Of a stretch of 64,000 nt of DNA, positions 36,985 to 47,535 are shown piece after piece (positions within the stretch are counted from its first letter, which is position 1; each line of letters begins with the position of its first letter). The notes under the pieces are model-generated. The model was not told where the DNA came from, ran no database searches, and saw only the letters and a list, made by a program, of their open reading frames with translations. The stretch is from contig NZ_JAIQCI010000006.1 in the NCBI RefSeq assembly GCF_022378335.1, forward strand, positions 1-64,000, written 5' to 3'. The DNA is from Croceicoccus hydrothermalis (GTDB taxonomy: Bacteria; Pseudomonadota; Alphaproteobacteria; Sphingomonadales; Sphingomonadaceae). Made by a program: the position numbers and the translations under genes.

Positions 36985-38106
36985 TCAACCTGTGAAGCTG
37001 TCGCGGATACGTTCGAAGAACCCGCGCGAATCCGGGCATTCGGCGCCGGTTTCGGTCTCCTGAAATTCGCGCAGCAATTCCTTTTGCTTCGCACTCAGCT
37101 TGCGGGGGGTTTCGACATTGACTTCCACGACGAGATCGCCGCGCCCGCGTCCCTGCAACACCGGCATCCCTTCGCCGCGCTTGCGCAATTGCTCGCCCGA
37201 CTGCACCCCGGCGGGGATGGTGACGGTGATCCATTCATCGTCCATGCCCGGCAATTCGACCGTGCCGCCCAATGCCGCCGTCGTGAAGGTGATCGGCACG
37301 CGCGTCAGCAAGGTGGTGCCCTCCCGCTCGAACACCGAATGGCGTTTGACGTGCAGGAAGATATAAAGATCGCCCGGCGGTGAGCCATATGGCCCCGCCT
37401 CGCCCTTGCCCGAAAGACGGATGCGCGTGCCGGTTTCCACGCCGGGCGGTATATTGACCTCCAGCGTCTGCGGCTTGTCGACCCGGCCCTCGCCGCCGCA
37501 ATTGCGGCATGGGCTTTCGATCACCTCGCCGCGCCCGTGGCAGGTCGGGCAGGCGCGTTCGACCATGAAAAAGCCCTGCTGTGCGCGGACCTTGCCGTAC
37601 CCTTCGCACATGGGGCATCGCCGCTTGCCCGTGCCGGGTTCCGCGCCGGTGCCTTCGCACGGCTCGCAGGCCTGCGACACCTCGATCGTGATCTCGGTAT
37701 CCTTGCCGTGGAACGCATCCTCGAGTGCGATTTCCATGTCATAGCGCAGATCGGCGCCGCGGCGCGGGCGTGGTCCGGCCCCGCGGCCGCCGCCGAAACC
37801 CTGTCCGAAAATCGTTTCGAATATGTCGCCGATGTCGGAAAATCCGGCCTGCCCGCCGCCGCCGCCGCTGCTCGCCTGTTCGAAGGCGGCATGGCCGTAG
37901 CGGTCGTAGGCCGCGCGTTTCTGCGGATCTTTCAAACAGTCATAGGCGCGGCTGATCGCCTTGAACTTCGCCTCGCTCTCCGCATCGCCCGGATTGCGAT
38001 CGGGGTGAAATTTCATCGCCAGCTTGCGATAGGCGGACTTGATCGTCTTGTCGTCCGCGCTTCGTTCGACCTGAAGCAGTTCGTAAAAGTCGATTTCGGT
38101 TTCCAT
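36985..38106 (-). CDS. dnaJ: Chaperone DnaJ
   Basis: A protein of 373 residues, co-chaperone of DnaK. It has an N-terminal J domain with HPD (34-36), then a Gly-rich linker (SSGGGGGQAGFSDIGDIFE). The zinc-finger domain has four CxxCxGxG-type motifs (CEPCEGTG, CPMCEGYG, CPTCHGRG, CRNCGGEG), followed by the two C-terminal substrate-binding domains. Lies downstream of dnaK on the same strand, with a hairpin in the 180-bp gap. Confidence 0.97.
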   Translation of the reverse strand: METEIDFYELLQVERSADDKTIKSAYRKLAMKFHPDRNPGDAESEAKFKAISRAYDCLKDPQKRAAYDRYGHAAFEQASSGGGGGQAGFSDIGDIFETIFGQGFGGGRGAGPRPRRGADLRYDMEIALEDAFHGKDTEITIEVSQACEPCEGTGAEPGTGKRRCPMCEGYGKVRAQQGFFMVERACPTCHGRGEVIESPCRNCGGEGRVDKPQTLEVNIPPGVETGTRIRLSGKGEAGPYGSPPGDLYIFLHVKRHSVFEREGTTLLTRVPITFTTAALGGTVELPGMDDEWITVTIPAGVQSGEQLRKRGEGMPVLQGRGRGDLVVEVNVETPRKLSAKQKELLREFQETETGAECPDSRGFFERIRDSFTG

Positions 38107-38185
38107 GGCCCATCCCGCCGTTGCGATACGCCGCGCATGTCATCGTGCCGGATGAACCGGCCCGCGCGCGCGGCCTAAATATGTC

Positions 38186-38226
38186 GAAGCGGCCGGCGGC
38201 GAACTCTCGCTAACGCCGACCGCTTC
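38186..38226 (-). other. Hairpin between dnaK and dnaJ
   Basis: GAAGCGGCCGGCG at 38186-38198 and CGCCGACCGCTTC near 38214-38226 form a long stem with one mismatch. No T-run follows on the minus strand, so it is not a classical terminator. It could attenuate read-through or stabilise the dnaK mRNA end. Confidence 0.45.
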
Positions 38227-38286
38227 CCTTGGGGTCCGCCGCCGCCCTGCGCATCAGCCGGGCAGCGTCCGGTTTCATCGGGCGTT

Positions 38287-40209
<1,923 letters not shown>

Positions 40210-40301
40210 TTTAAGTGTTCCCACCTCTTCTGCATTGGACACCGCGCCTATGGGGCCCCCCACACGGGCAAACCCGCCGCGCGGCTCAGTAACAGGCCGC
40301 G

Positions 40302-40329
40302 ATATAGGGGCGGTTTTTCATGGAACAAG
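40302..40329 (-). promoter_or_regulatory. Putative sigma-32 (RpoH) promoter of dnaK
   Basis: On the minus strand CTTG (40329-40326), a 17-nt spacer, then CCTATAT (40308-40302). This fits the alphaproteobacterial RpoH consensus CTTG-N17/18-CYTATNT. The start of transcription would be near 40295, giving a leader of about 85 nt. No CIRCE inverted repeat is seen here. Confidence 0.65.
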
Positions 40330-40407
40330 GGTTTGAAAGCGCCTATCGACGGTTGAGAAACGCGCAGGCTTTATCGGCCGCGCCATGATGAGGATGGAAA
40401 CACACCC

Positions 40408-40956
40408 ATGCGCCGTTTTGCGATTTTTGCCCCGCTCGTTCCCGCCGTCCTGATGCTGTCCGCATGCGGCGACACGACCGAGGCACCGCCCGCCGACGAG
40501 CTGATCGAGGAGGCAACCGACCCCGACACGCCCGAAGGCATTCAGCTCACCGATGCCTATGTTCGCCTTCCCGCCGTGGATGGCCGGCCCGGCGTTGCCT
40601 ATTTCAATGTGGTCAACAATGGCGATAGCGTGCGCAATATCGCCTCCGTCTCGCTCGTGAACGTTGGTCGCACCGAAATGCACCGCACGATGCAGGAGGG
40701 CGGCGTATCGTCGATGGAGCCGGTTACCGAAATCGCGATACAGCCGGGTCAGACCGTCGCCTTCGAACAGGGCGGCTATCACGTGATGCTGTTCGATCTC
40801 GATCCCGCGATCATGGCGCGCACCACCACCGACCTGACCGTGACGTTCGACAATGGCGACAAGGCGTCGTTCGCCGCCCCCATCCTGAAACCCGGCGAAA
40901 GCCCCGGCGGCCTGGGCGATAGCGGCGAGATGGGCGGGATGGAGGCGATGCGCTGA
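40408..40956 (+). CDS. Periplasmic copper chaperone, PCu(A)C family
   Basis: A lipoprotein of 182 residues (signal with lipobox LSAC). The PCu(A)C domain holds the Cu(I) ligands in TEMHRTMQEGGVSSMEPV and YHVMLFDL, matching H(M)-X10-M-X21-HXM. The family delivers copper to cytochrome c oxidase. The C-terminal tail is Gly/Met-rich (GEMGGMEAM). Followed 17 bp later by the zincin-like gene on the same strand. Confidence 0.9.
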   Translation: MRRFAIFAPLVPAVLMLSACGDTTEAPPADELIEEATDPDTPEGIQLTDAYVRLPAVDGRPGVAYFNVVNNGDSVRNIASVSLVNVGRTEMHRTMQEGGVSSMEPVTEIAIQPGQTVAFEQGGYHVMLFDLDPAIMARTTTDLTVTFDNGDKASFAAPILKPGESPGGLGDSGEMGGMEAMR

Positions 40957-40973
40957 ACCCGGCGCCCGATCCT

Positions 40974-41474
40974 GTGGCCCCCCGTTCTGCCCCCGGCGCC
41001 TGTCCGGTGGGCGGGGAGCGCGGTCTGACCGACGGGGAAAAGGCGCTTGTCGCGTCAGTTTTCGGCGGCGCGCTCGACCCCGCGCCGGTGCGGATCAAGC
41101 GGCGCAAATGGTTTCCGTTCCAACCCGTCAACACCTTGATGGCGCCGACCGGGCATATCCACTTTCCCGCGCGGACCCGGCTTTATTGCGACGATTTCGC
41201 CCATGCCTCGCTCTGGCTCAAGGGGCTGTTCCTGCATGAAATGACGCATGTCTGGCAATCGCAGCAGCGCGGCAAATACTGGCTCGTGATGATGCGGCAC
41301 CCGTTTTGCCGCTATGGTTATGCGGTGATGCCGGGCCGTCGCCTGACGCAATACGGGATCGAGCAGCAGGCCGAAATCGTGCGCCATGCGTTTTTGCTGC
41401 GCCATGGTTTCCCGCTGATCGGTGCGCCGCCGCGCGAACAGCTGGAATCCATCCTGCCCTTCACCCCGGTATAG
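40974..41474 (+). CDS. Zincin-like 'vgr-related' protein
   Basis: About 166 residues starting at GTG 40974. The central LFLHEMTHVWQSQ is an HExxH zinc-binding motif, and IEQQAEIVRHAFLL may supply the third ligand. Proteins like this in sphingomonads are often labelled vgr-related without evidence. Whether it is an active peptidase is unknown. No signal peptide is visible. Confidence 0.65.
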   Translation: MAPRSAPGACPVGGERGLTDGEKALVASVFGGALDPAPVRIKRRKWFPFQPVNTLMAPTGHIHFPARTRLYCDDFAHASLWLKGLFLHEMTHVWQSQQRGKYWLVMMRHPFCRYGYAVMPGRRLTQYGIEQQAEIVRHAFLLRHGFPLIGAPPREQLESILPFTPV

Positions 41475-41477
41475 CGT

Positions 41478-42458
41478 TCACCCCGCCGTGCGGTCGCCGA
41501 GGCACACGGTGGTGCGGACGGCCCGGTGATCGGAGCTGTTCGCCGGCATCACGGTAAAATCGCGCAATTCCATGTCGCCGCGCACCATCACCTGGTCGAG
41601 CGGCCAGCCGAGCCAGGTCATGTCGGCCGGAAAGGTCGGATAGGTGCCCCGCCCGATCCGCGGATCGCGCCAGTCGCCTTCCTTGCGGAACCTGCTCGTC
41701 GTGTTCGACCACGGCACGTCGTTGAAATCGCCCATGACCAGCGCATCGGGGAGGCCGTTCGGCGTCTCCGTTCCTGCCCGCACGATATTGGCGTCACGCT
41801 CCTCGGTATCCATGCCCGGAATGGGCGGTTTGGGGTGCAGGCCAATGAAATCGAACCGGCGCCCGTTGGGCAGCGCCACCGTGGCGTACAGCGTCGGCGT
41901 ATCGCGCGAGGTATTTTCCACCATGCGCGCACCGGACACCGGAATGCGCGATGCGAAGATCATGCCGAAGGCGTGCGGCTGAATATCCTGCGTCCGGTAA
42001 TCATACTGCCGCAGCACGGGATCGAGCTGCCGCTCCCACGTCTCATCCGTTTCCATCAGCAACAGGAGATCGGGCGACACGCGTTCGATCTGCTGTATCA
42101 CCGCGGCATAGCCATCGTTCTTCACCTTTACATTGACAGCGAGCGCGGTGACGCATTGCGCGCCTTCATCGTTGGGATCGGCCAGCGCGATATCGGTGCC
42201 GGCAAGCTGGTTATACGGCCATATACGCAGCAACTGAATGATCGCGATCGCAACGAACGTGCCTGACACGACCCATCGACCGGCGCGCAGGACGATCACC
42301 GCCACGATGGCGAGGATAATGGCCGCCCACATGACCGGCTCCCGCGCCATGTCGAGCGCACGGATGAACCATTGATCGCTCGGGATCAGCGATACCAGCG
42401 TCAGCAGCAGGCCAACCGCCGCCACGATCCCCAGAAACCATTTCAAGCCCTTGCGCAT
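41478..42458 (-). CDS. Membrane-anchored endonuclease/exonuclease/phosphatase family protein
   Basis: About 326 residues from the ATG at 42458, supported by AGGGGG 6 nt upstream; a longer frame reaches 42479. Three N-terminal transmembrane helices (about 3-25, 38-58, 62-80) anchor a C-terminal EEP domain with LLLLMETDETWERQL, FIGLHPKPP, ALVMGDFNDVPWS and NSSDHRAVRTTV. It is probably a periplasmic phosphodiesterase; the substrate is not known. Ends 3 bp from the convergent zincin-like gene. Confidence 0.87.
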   Translation of the reverse strand: MRKGLKWFLGIVAAVGLLLTLVSLIPSDQWFIRALDMAREPVMWAAIILAIVAVIVLRAGRWVVSGTFVAIAIIQLLRIWPYNQLAGTDIALADPNDEGAQCVTALAVNVKVKNDGYAAVIQQIERVSPDLLLLMETDETWERQLDPVLRQYDYRTQDIQPHAFGMIFASRIPVSGARMVENTSRDTPTLYATVALPNGRRFDFIGLHPKPPIPGMDTEERDANIVRAGTETPNGLPDALVMGDFNDVPWSNTTSRFRKEGDWRDPRIGRGTYPTFPADMTWLGWPLDQVMVRGDMELRDFTVMPANSSDHRAVRTTVCLGDRTAG

Positions 42459-42534
42459 GTTTGCCCCCTGTGTGTTCATCCGCAGATGGTGGCGCGTGCC
42501 CGCTCACCAGCCGCCCCCGGCCCTAAATCGAAAA

Positions 42535-42562
42535 AGGACGCCGCCCGGCGGCGACGCCCCTT
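42535..42562 (-). terminator. Rho-independent terminator-like hairpin
   Basis: Minus strand: a GC-rich stem built on CGCCGCC and GGCGGCG, followed by TTTTT at 42535-42531. It sits 25 bp past the stop of the small lipoprotein gene, as expected for its terminator. Confidence 0.6.
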
Positions 42563-42587
42563 TCATCCCCGGAAGGATGGATCGCGA

Positions 42588-42887
42588 TCAGAAATAATTG
42601 CGATAACGATCGTCGTTCCGGCAATCCTCGTCGATGTAACGATTGCCGTTACGGTCGCGGAAACCATCGCAATCGTCGTTCTTGTCCTTGAACGTGCCGG
42701 CAAGTCCGCCCGCAAGCGCACCGACCGCCGCATAGGTCACGAGATCCTCGCCGGTCACGGCGGCGACGCCCGCACCCAGCGCACCGCCGATGCCGGCACC
42801 TTCGGCCGCGTAATTATCGGCACAGCCGCCCATCGAAAGCGCGGCGGCACCCATCATCGGCAGGGCAATCATCTTCATCGTATTCAT
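42588..42887 (-). CDS. Glycine-zipper-like small lipoprotein
   Basis: A protein of 99 residues from the ATG at 42887 with an AAGGAAA ribosome site. Signal peptide with lipobox-like MGGC. A glycine-zipper stretch (GAGIGGALGAGVAAVTGEDLVTYAAVGALAGGLAG) forms two amphipathic or membrane-inserted helices. The C-terminal tail is Asp/Arg/Asn-rich (DDCDGFRDRNGNRYIDEDCRND) and contains two cysteines and an EF-hand-like acidic pattern. Function unknown. Confidence 0.75.
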   Translation of the reverse strand: MNTMKMIALPMMGAAALSMGGCADNYAAEGAGIGGALGAGVAAVTGEDLVTYAAVGALAGGLAGTFKDKNDDCDGFRDRNGNRYIDEDCRNDDRYRNYF

Positions 42888-42985
42888 AGCAAAACTTTCC
42901 TTGTCCGCCCCTGTTTCATTCCGCTGCATGATACGGTTGAGCGCACGAACCGTTCCGGCGAAAATCAAATCGGGACGACGGGCGC

Positions 42986-43573
42986 TCAATCCGGCTTTTT
43001 CGCAACACCCACCATGGCGGGGCGAAGAAGACGCTCACGGATCATCCATCCGCTCTGCATCTCCTGCACGACCGTGCCCGGTTCCTCGTCGGAAGGGACC
43101 TCGATCATGGCCTGATGCTGATTCGGGTCGAGCGGGAGCCCCTTTGCCGCGATGCGCGTGATGCCGTGCTGACCGAAGATCTTGTCGAGCTCGCGTCCCG
43201 TCGCCTCAAGCCCGGCGACGAGGCCCTTCATCTTCTCATCCTCGCGCATGGCGGGCGGGATCGCCTCCAGCGCGCGCTGCATATTGTCGTACACCGAGAG
43301 GATGTCGCGCGCGAAACCGGTCGCGGCATAGGCGCGGGCATCGGCGATGTCCTTCTCCATGCGCCGGCGCACGTTCTGCGTTTCGGCGCGGGCGTAGAGC
43401 ACCTGCTGCTTCGCCTCGGCAAGCTCGTTTTCCAGTTCCGCGACGCGGTCGCCGCCGGTCGCCTCGCCCGCTTCCTCCGGCGTTCCATCGTCCAGCATGT
43501 CTTCGGGCACGCCTTTCAGTTCGTGTTCCACCGCTTCGTCGTGAGTGCCTTCGTCGTTCATTGACGTTTCCAT
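42986..43573 (-). CDS. grpE: Nucleotide exchange factor GrpE
   Basis: A protein of 195 residues. An acidic N-terminus is followed by a long coiled coil (VAELENELAEAKQQVLYARAE...) and the beta-domain with QHGITRIAAKGLPLDPNQHQAMIEVPS. GrpE releases ADP from DnaK. Start ATG at 43573, or 43561, which has a better-spaced GGAAA. It follows hrcA by 64 bp on the same strand, the usual hrcA-grpE order. Confidence 0.95.
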   Translation of the reverse strand: METSMNDEGTHDEAVEHELKGVPEDMLDDGTPEEAGEATGGDRVAELENELAEAKQQVLYARAETQNVRRRMEKDIADARAYAATGFARDILSVYDNMQRALEAIPPAMREDEKMKGLVAGLEATGRELDKIFGQHGITRIAAKGLPLDPNQHQAMIEVPSDEEPGTVVQEMQSGWMIRERLLRPAMVGVAKKPD

Positions 43574-43637
43574 GTCCTGTTGTCCGGTGATGAAACCGGG
43601 CGCGATTTTTGCCGCGCACCGGCGATTGCCCCATCGG

Positions 43638-44693
43638 TCATCCGCGCGGATTGCCCAGCGAATGACCCAGTGACCGGGCCGTGAAATCCACCATGGGGAC
43701 GAGCCGCGCGTAATTCAACCGCGTCGGGCCGATCACCCCCACCACGCCGATCACCCGCCCTTCGCGGTCGCGATAGGGCGAGGCGATGACGGACGAACCC
43801 GAAAGCGAGAACAGCTTGTTCTCCGACCCGATGAATATCCGCGCCGCCTGCGCATCGCGCGCACTGTCGAGCAGGCGCGCAACCTGTTCGGAGCGTTCGA
43901 TATCGTCGATGAGCGAGCGCACGCGTTCAAGGTCGGCAACCGCCCCGTCGTCGAGCAGCCGCGCCTGTCCCCGCACGATGAGCACCGGGCGACGCGCGGC
44001 ATCCTCGCTCAATATGGCAAGCCCTCGTTCGGCAAGGTCGCGCGCCGCAGCATCGAGGCTCGCCCGGTCGGCGTCCAGTTCGCGGCGCACGGCCTGCGAC
44101 GCCTCGGGCAGGGTGCGGCCCTGCAATTGCGCGCTGATGAAATTGGCCGCCTGTTCGAGCGCGGAGGGACCGGCGCCGGCAGGAATTTCGATCACGCGGT
44201 TCTCGATTCCCCCATCCTCGCCCACCATCACGACGAGTGCGCGCCCATGCGCGAGCGGTACGAGGCTGAACTGGTCGAGCCGTGGCTCGCGCGGGGGGAC
44301 CATCACCACCCCGGCGCACGCGGACAGGTTCGACAATGCCTCGCTCGTTCGCGAAAGCGCGGTTTCCACAGGGCCGGGATTGGCAAGCTCGCGCTCGATC
44401 GTGGCGCGTTCCTGTTCGGTGGGTTCGGCAACCTGCATCATGCCGTCCACGAACAGGCGAAGCCCGCTTTCCGTCGGCATGCGCCCCGCGCTGGTATGCG
44501 GGGCGGACAACAGCCCCGCACGCTCCAGATCGGCAAGGACCGACCGGATCGACGCGGGCGAAAGGTTCACGCCATCCGCGCCGGACAGCAATTTCGAGCC
44601 GACCGGGGTGCCCGTCTCGATATATCCTTCGACCACGAGGCGAAAGATTTCGCGCGTTCGCGATGTCAATTCGGTGATGGGCGGCGAAGTCAT
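43638..44693 (-). CDS. hrcA: Heat-inducible transcription repressor HrcA
   Basis: A repressor of 351 residues that binds CIRCE operators. The N-terminal winged helix (TELTSRTREIFRLVVEGYIETGTPVGSKLL, then SPASIRSVLADLERAGLLSAPHTSAGRMPTE) is canonical, followed by the GAF-like dimerisation region and the C-terminal IGVVGVIGPTRLNYARLVPMVDF. Start ATG at 44693; the frame extends further upstream but that part is not HrcA-like. A sigma-32-type promoter ends 8 nt before the ATG, so the message would have almost no leader. Confidence 0.96.
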   Translation of the reverse strand: MTSPPITELTSRTREIFRLVVEGYIETGTPVGSKLLSGADGVNLSPASIRSVLADLERAGLLSAPHTSAGRMPTESGLRLFVDGMMQVAEPTEQERATIERELANPGPVETALSRTSEALSNLSACAGVVMVPPREPRLDQFSLVPLAHGRALVVMVGEDGGIENRVIEIPAGAGPSALEQAANFISAQLQGRTLPEASQAVRRELDADRASLDAAARDLAERGLAILSEDAARRPVLIVRGQARLLDDGAVADLERVRSLIDDIERSEQVARLLDSARDAQAARIFIGSENKLFSLSGSSVIASPYRDREGRVIGVVGVIGPTRLNYARLVPMVDFTARSLGHSLGNPRG

Positions 44694-44701
44694 GATGTGT
44701 G

Positions 44702-44730
44702 AGATAAGGCGCAATGCGGCCATGCTCAAG
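44702..44730 (-). promoter_or_regulatory. Putative sigma-32 promoter of hrcA-grpE
   Basis: Minus strand: CTTG (44730-44727), an 18-nt spacer, CTTATCT (44708-44702). This is a full match to CTTG-N17/18-CYTATNT. The predicted start of transcription is within a few bases of the hrcA ATG at 44693, implying a leaderless or nearly leaderless mRNA. Confidence 0.6.
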
Positions 44731-44865
44731 CGTTTCGGGGCATGTTGCCCGGTCGGATCGGCCGGGGTGCGGGCCGCCGCTTTACCGGATTCGCTGCCGA
44801 TGGCCCTTGCGCCGCGCCGCGCCATCCGTAAGACCGCGTGAAGACCACCACAGGAGAAGACATTC

Positions 44866-45579
44866 ATGCGCCCATCCGGCCGCGCCCCCGACGAAATGCG
44901 GGCGATCTCGATCGAAACCGGTTTTACCAAGCATGCCGAAGGCTCGTGCCTGATCGCGTTCGGCGATACGCGCGTGCTGTGCACCGCCAGTGTCGAGGAA
45001 CGCCTTCCGCCATGGCTGCGCGGCAAGGGCGAAGGCTGGGTCACGGGCGAATATTCGATGCTTCCGCGCGCCACCCACACCCGCGGATCGCGTGAGGCCG
45101 CCAAGGGCAAGCAGTCGGGAAGAACGCAGGAGATTCAGCGCCTTATCGGTCGTTCCTTACGGTCCGTCACGGATATGAAGCTGTTGGGCGAACGTCAGAT
45201 CACGCTCGATTGCGACGTGATTCAGGCCGATGGCGGCACGCGCACGGCGGCGATTTCGGGGGCCTGGGTCGCGCTGAAGCTGGCGGTCAAGGGATTGATG
45301 GATGCAGGCGCGATCAGGCAGGATCCCCTCACCCGCAAGGTCGCGGCGGTAAGCTGCGGCATTTTCGATGGCACGCCGGTGCTCGACCTCGATTATGCGG
45401 AGGATTCCAACGCCGACGCCGATGCCAATTTCGTCCTCATCGAAGGCGGGCACATCGCCGAGGTGCAGGCCACCGCAGAAGGCGCAACCTATGACGAGGA
45501 GGCCCTGCTGCGCCTGCTGCGCCTCGCCCGCACCGGTTGCGGCGAAATTTTCGCCGCGCAGGACAAGGCTGTCGCGTAA
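44866..45579 (+). CDS. rph: Ribonuclease PH
   Basis: A phosphorolytic 3'-5' exoribonuclease of 237 residues that trims tRNA 3' ends. Begins [20 protein letters not shown] and shows the RNase PH motifs [38 protein letters not shown] and [19 protein letters not shown]. An AGGAGA ribosome site is well placed. The last five codons lie in the first copy of a 17-bp tandem repeat that continues past the stop. Confidence 0.96.
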   Translation: MRPSGRAPDEMRAISIETGFTKHAEGSCLIAFGDTRVLCTASVEERLPPWLRGKGEGWVTGEYSMLPRATHTRGSREAAKGKQSGRTQEIQRLIGRSLRSVTDMKLLGERQITLDCDVIQADGGTRTAAISGAWVALKLAVKGLMDAGAIRQDPLTRKVAAVSCGIFDGTPVLDLDYAEDSNADADANFVLIEGGHIAEVQATAEGATYDEEALLRLLRLARTGCGEIFAAQDKAVA

Positions 45580-45632
45580 ATAGGGCCGTCGCGTGAACAG
45601 GGCCGTTGCGTGAAGAGGGCCGTCGCATAAAG
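45565..45632 (+). repeat. Four 17-bp tandem repeats across the rph stop
   Basis: Copies: AAGGCTGTCGCGTAAAT (45565), AGGGCCGTCGCGTGAAC (45582), AGGGCCGTTGCGTGAAG (45599), AGGGCCGTCGCATAAAG (45616). The first contains the rph stop TAA. The fourth, with the next two bases, forms the AAAGGA ribosome site of rdgB. The unit length is not a multiple of three, so expansion changes the reading frame but not the rph stop. Confidence 0.85.
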
Positions 45633-45642
45633 GACGCATGAC

Positions 45643-46278
45643 ATGAGTGACAATCCCCGTCTCGGCGCCGGTTCGCTGGTCATCGCCACCCATAATGCGG
45701 GCAAGCTGAAGGAGATTTCCGCGCTTCTCGAACCTTATGGGATGAAATGTCTTTCGGCAGGTTCGCTGGGCCTGCCGGAACCGTCGGAGACGGGGACCAC
45801 CTTTGTCGAAAATGCGCTGATCAAGGCGCATGCGGCGGCAAAGTCATCGCAATTGCCGGCGCTTGCCGACGACAGCGGTATGTCGGTCGCCGCGCTGGAC
45901 GGGCGGCCCGGTGTCTACACCGCCGACTTGGCCGAACGGCAATGGTTCGAGGGCGATGCCGGGCGCGACTGGTACATGGCGATGGGCAAGGTGGAGGGCA
46001 TGCTGGCCGAACGCGGGCCCGACGTGGCGCGCGATGCATGGTTCAGCTGCGTCCTTGCCATTGCCTGGCCCGACGGGCGGCAGGCCGTGTACGAAGGGCG
46101 CGTCGACGGTTCGCTCACTTGGCCGCCGCGTGGGGATATGGGCTTTGGTTACGATCCCGTATTCGTGCCCGCAGGCCGCGACCTGACCTTTGCCGAGATC
46201 GACCCTGCGGAAAAACACCGCATCAGCCACCGGGCCGACGCCTTCGCCAAATTGCGTCGCGATCAGTTTGGCGACTGA
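45643..46278 (+). CDS. rdgB: dITP/XTP pyrophosphatase RdgB (HAM1)
   Basis: A protein of 211 residues that hydrolyses non-canonical purine triphosphates. Motifs: VIATHNAGKLKEISALL (nucleotide-binding start), PETGTTFVENALIKAHAAAKS-like region (residues ~45-65), LADDSGMSVAALDGRPGVYTA and FGYDPVFVPAG. It follows rph by 64 bp, with its ribosome site at the edge of the tandem repeat. Confidence 0.95.
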   Translation: MSDNPRLGAGSLVIATHNAGKLKEISALLEPYGMKCLSAGSLGLPEPSETGTTFVENALIKAHAAAKSSQLPALADDSGMSVAALDGRPGVYTADLAERQWFEGDAGRDWYMAMGKVEGMLAERGPDVARDAWFSCVLAIAWPDGRQAVYEGRVDGSLTWPPRGDMGFGYDPVFVPAGRDLTFAEIDPAEKHRISHRADAFAKLRRDQFGD

Positions 46279-46384
46279 ACTGGCGTGCCCCTGAACCCGT
46301 GTTCCTGAACCGAAGCGCCATCGGGCGGGCCGGCGCGTTCGGCGGGCTTGACTTCGGGGGGCAATGCGGCGCTGAAATAACGGC

Positions 46385-47535
46385 ATGACACTGGCGCTTT
46401 ACATCCACTGGCCCTTCTGCGCAAAGAAATGCCCCTATTGCGATTTCAACAGCCACGTGCGCGACACGGTGGACGCCGCCGCATGGGAGACGGCGCTGCT
46501 CGCCGACATGGCGTTCGAGGCGGAGCAGACAGGACAGCGCACCCTGACCTCGATCTTTTTCGGGGGCGGCACGCCGTCCCTGATGCCGCCCGAACTGGTC
46601 GAGCGGCTGATCGCGGCGGCGGGACGTTACTGGTCCTTTGCCGATGATGTGGAGATCACGCTGGAGGCCAACCCGTCCTCGGTCGAGGCGTCGCGCTTTG
46701 CCGACCTGGCGCAGGCGGGCATCAACCGGACCTCGCTCGGTTTGCAAAGTTTCGATGACAAGGCATTGAAGTTCCTCGGACGTCTGCACGGCGCGGCCGA
46801 GGGGCTTGCCGCACTCGACACAGCGCAGGCGCATTTCGAACGGGTCAGTTTCGACCTCATCTACGCCCTCCCCGGACAGACGCAGGACGAATGGCACGCC
46901 ATGCTGACCCGCGCGCTCGGCTTCGGCACCGGGCACATTTCGCTGTATCAGCTCACGATCGAGCCTGGCACCCGTTTTGCCACCGACCTGCGCCGGGGCG
47001 CCTTCGCCATGCCGGAGGAGGATATGTCCGCCGAGCTATACGCCATGACGCGCGCGATGACGGCGGCGGCGGGGCTGCCCGCATATGAGGTGAGCAATCA
47101 TGCGCGGCCGGGGCAGGAAAGCCGCCACAATCTCACCTACTGGCGCTATGGCGATTATGCGGGCGTCGGTCCCGGCGCGCATGGCCGGCGCTGCGCCACC
47201 GCGACGCAGCGGCATCGAAAGCCGTAGAATTACCTCGCCGCCGTCCTGCGGCAGGCCATGGCATTTGCGAAACGCACGACCTCCCGCGCGGAGAGCAGGC
47301 GGCAGAGGCGCTGATGATGGGGCTGCGCCTGGATGAAGGCGTTGATCTCGACCGGCTTTCGGCGCGGTTCGGCATGCCGATGGATGGGCTAGTGGCAATG
47401 CGGCAAGTGGCGCTGTACCGCGATCTCGGTTTCGTCACGCTCGATGGGTCGCGGCTCACCGTGACGGCGCGGGGGATGGTGCTGCTCGACGGCCTGCTGG
47501 GCGAGCTGGTGCAGCCTGAATTGCTGCTGTCGTGA
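46385..47535 (+). pseudogene. hemW: HemW (heme chaperone/CPO-like radical SAM), interrupted
   Basis: Radical SAM protein with the cluster motif HWPFCAKKCPYCDF, GGGTPSLMPPELVERL, NPSSVEASRFADLAQAGINRTSLGLQSFDDKALKFLGR and YEVSNHARPGQESRHNLTYWRYGDYAGVGPGAHG. The frame meets TAG at 47225-47227, where a Glu codon is expected (RHRKP*NYLAAV). A one-base loss near 47254 then moves the rest into another frame, giving EQAAEALMMGLRLDEGVDLDRL... to 47535. Two lesions are therefore needed to explain it. The open part is 280 residues. The final GTGA overlaps the xerC-type gene. It may be a pseudogene or contain assembly errors. Confidence 0.8.

Noticed and set aside
40210-40407. CIRCE operator near dnaK
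   Set aside because: No TTAGCACTC-type inverted repeat found here or near hrcA.
45565-45632. CRISPR-like array
   Set aside because: The 17-bp units are contiguous without spacers, so this is a simple tandem repeat.
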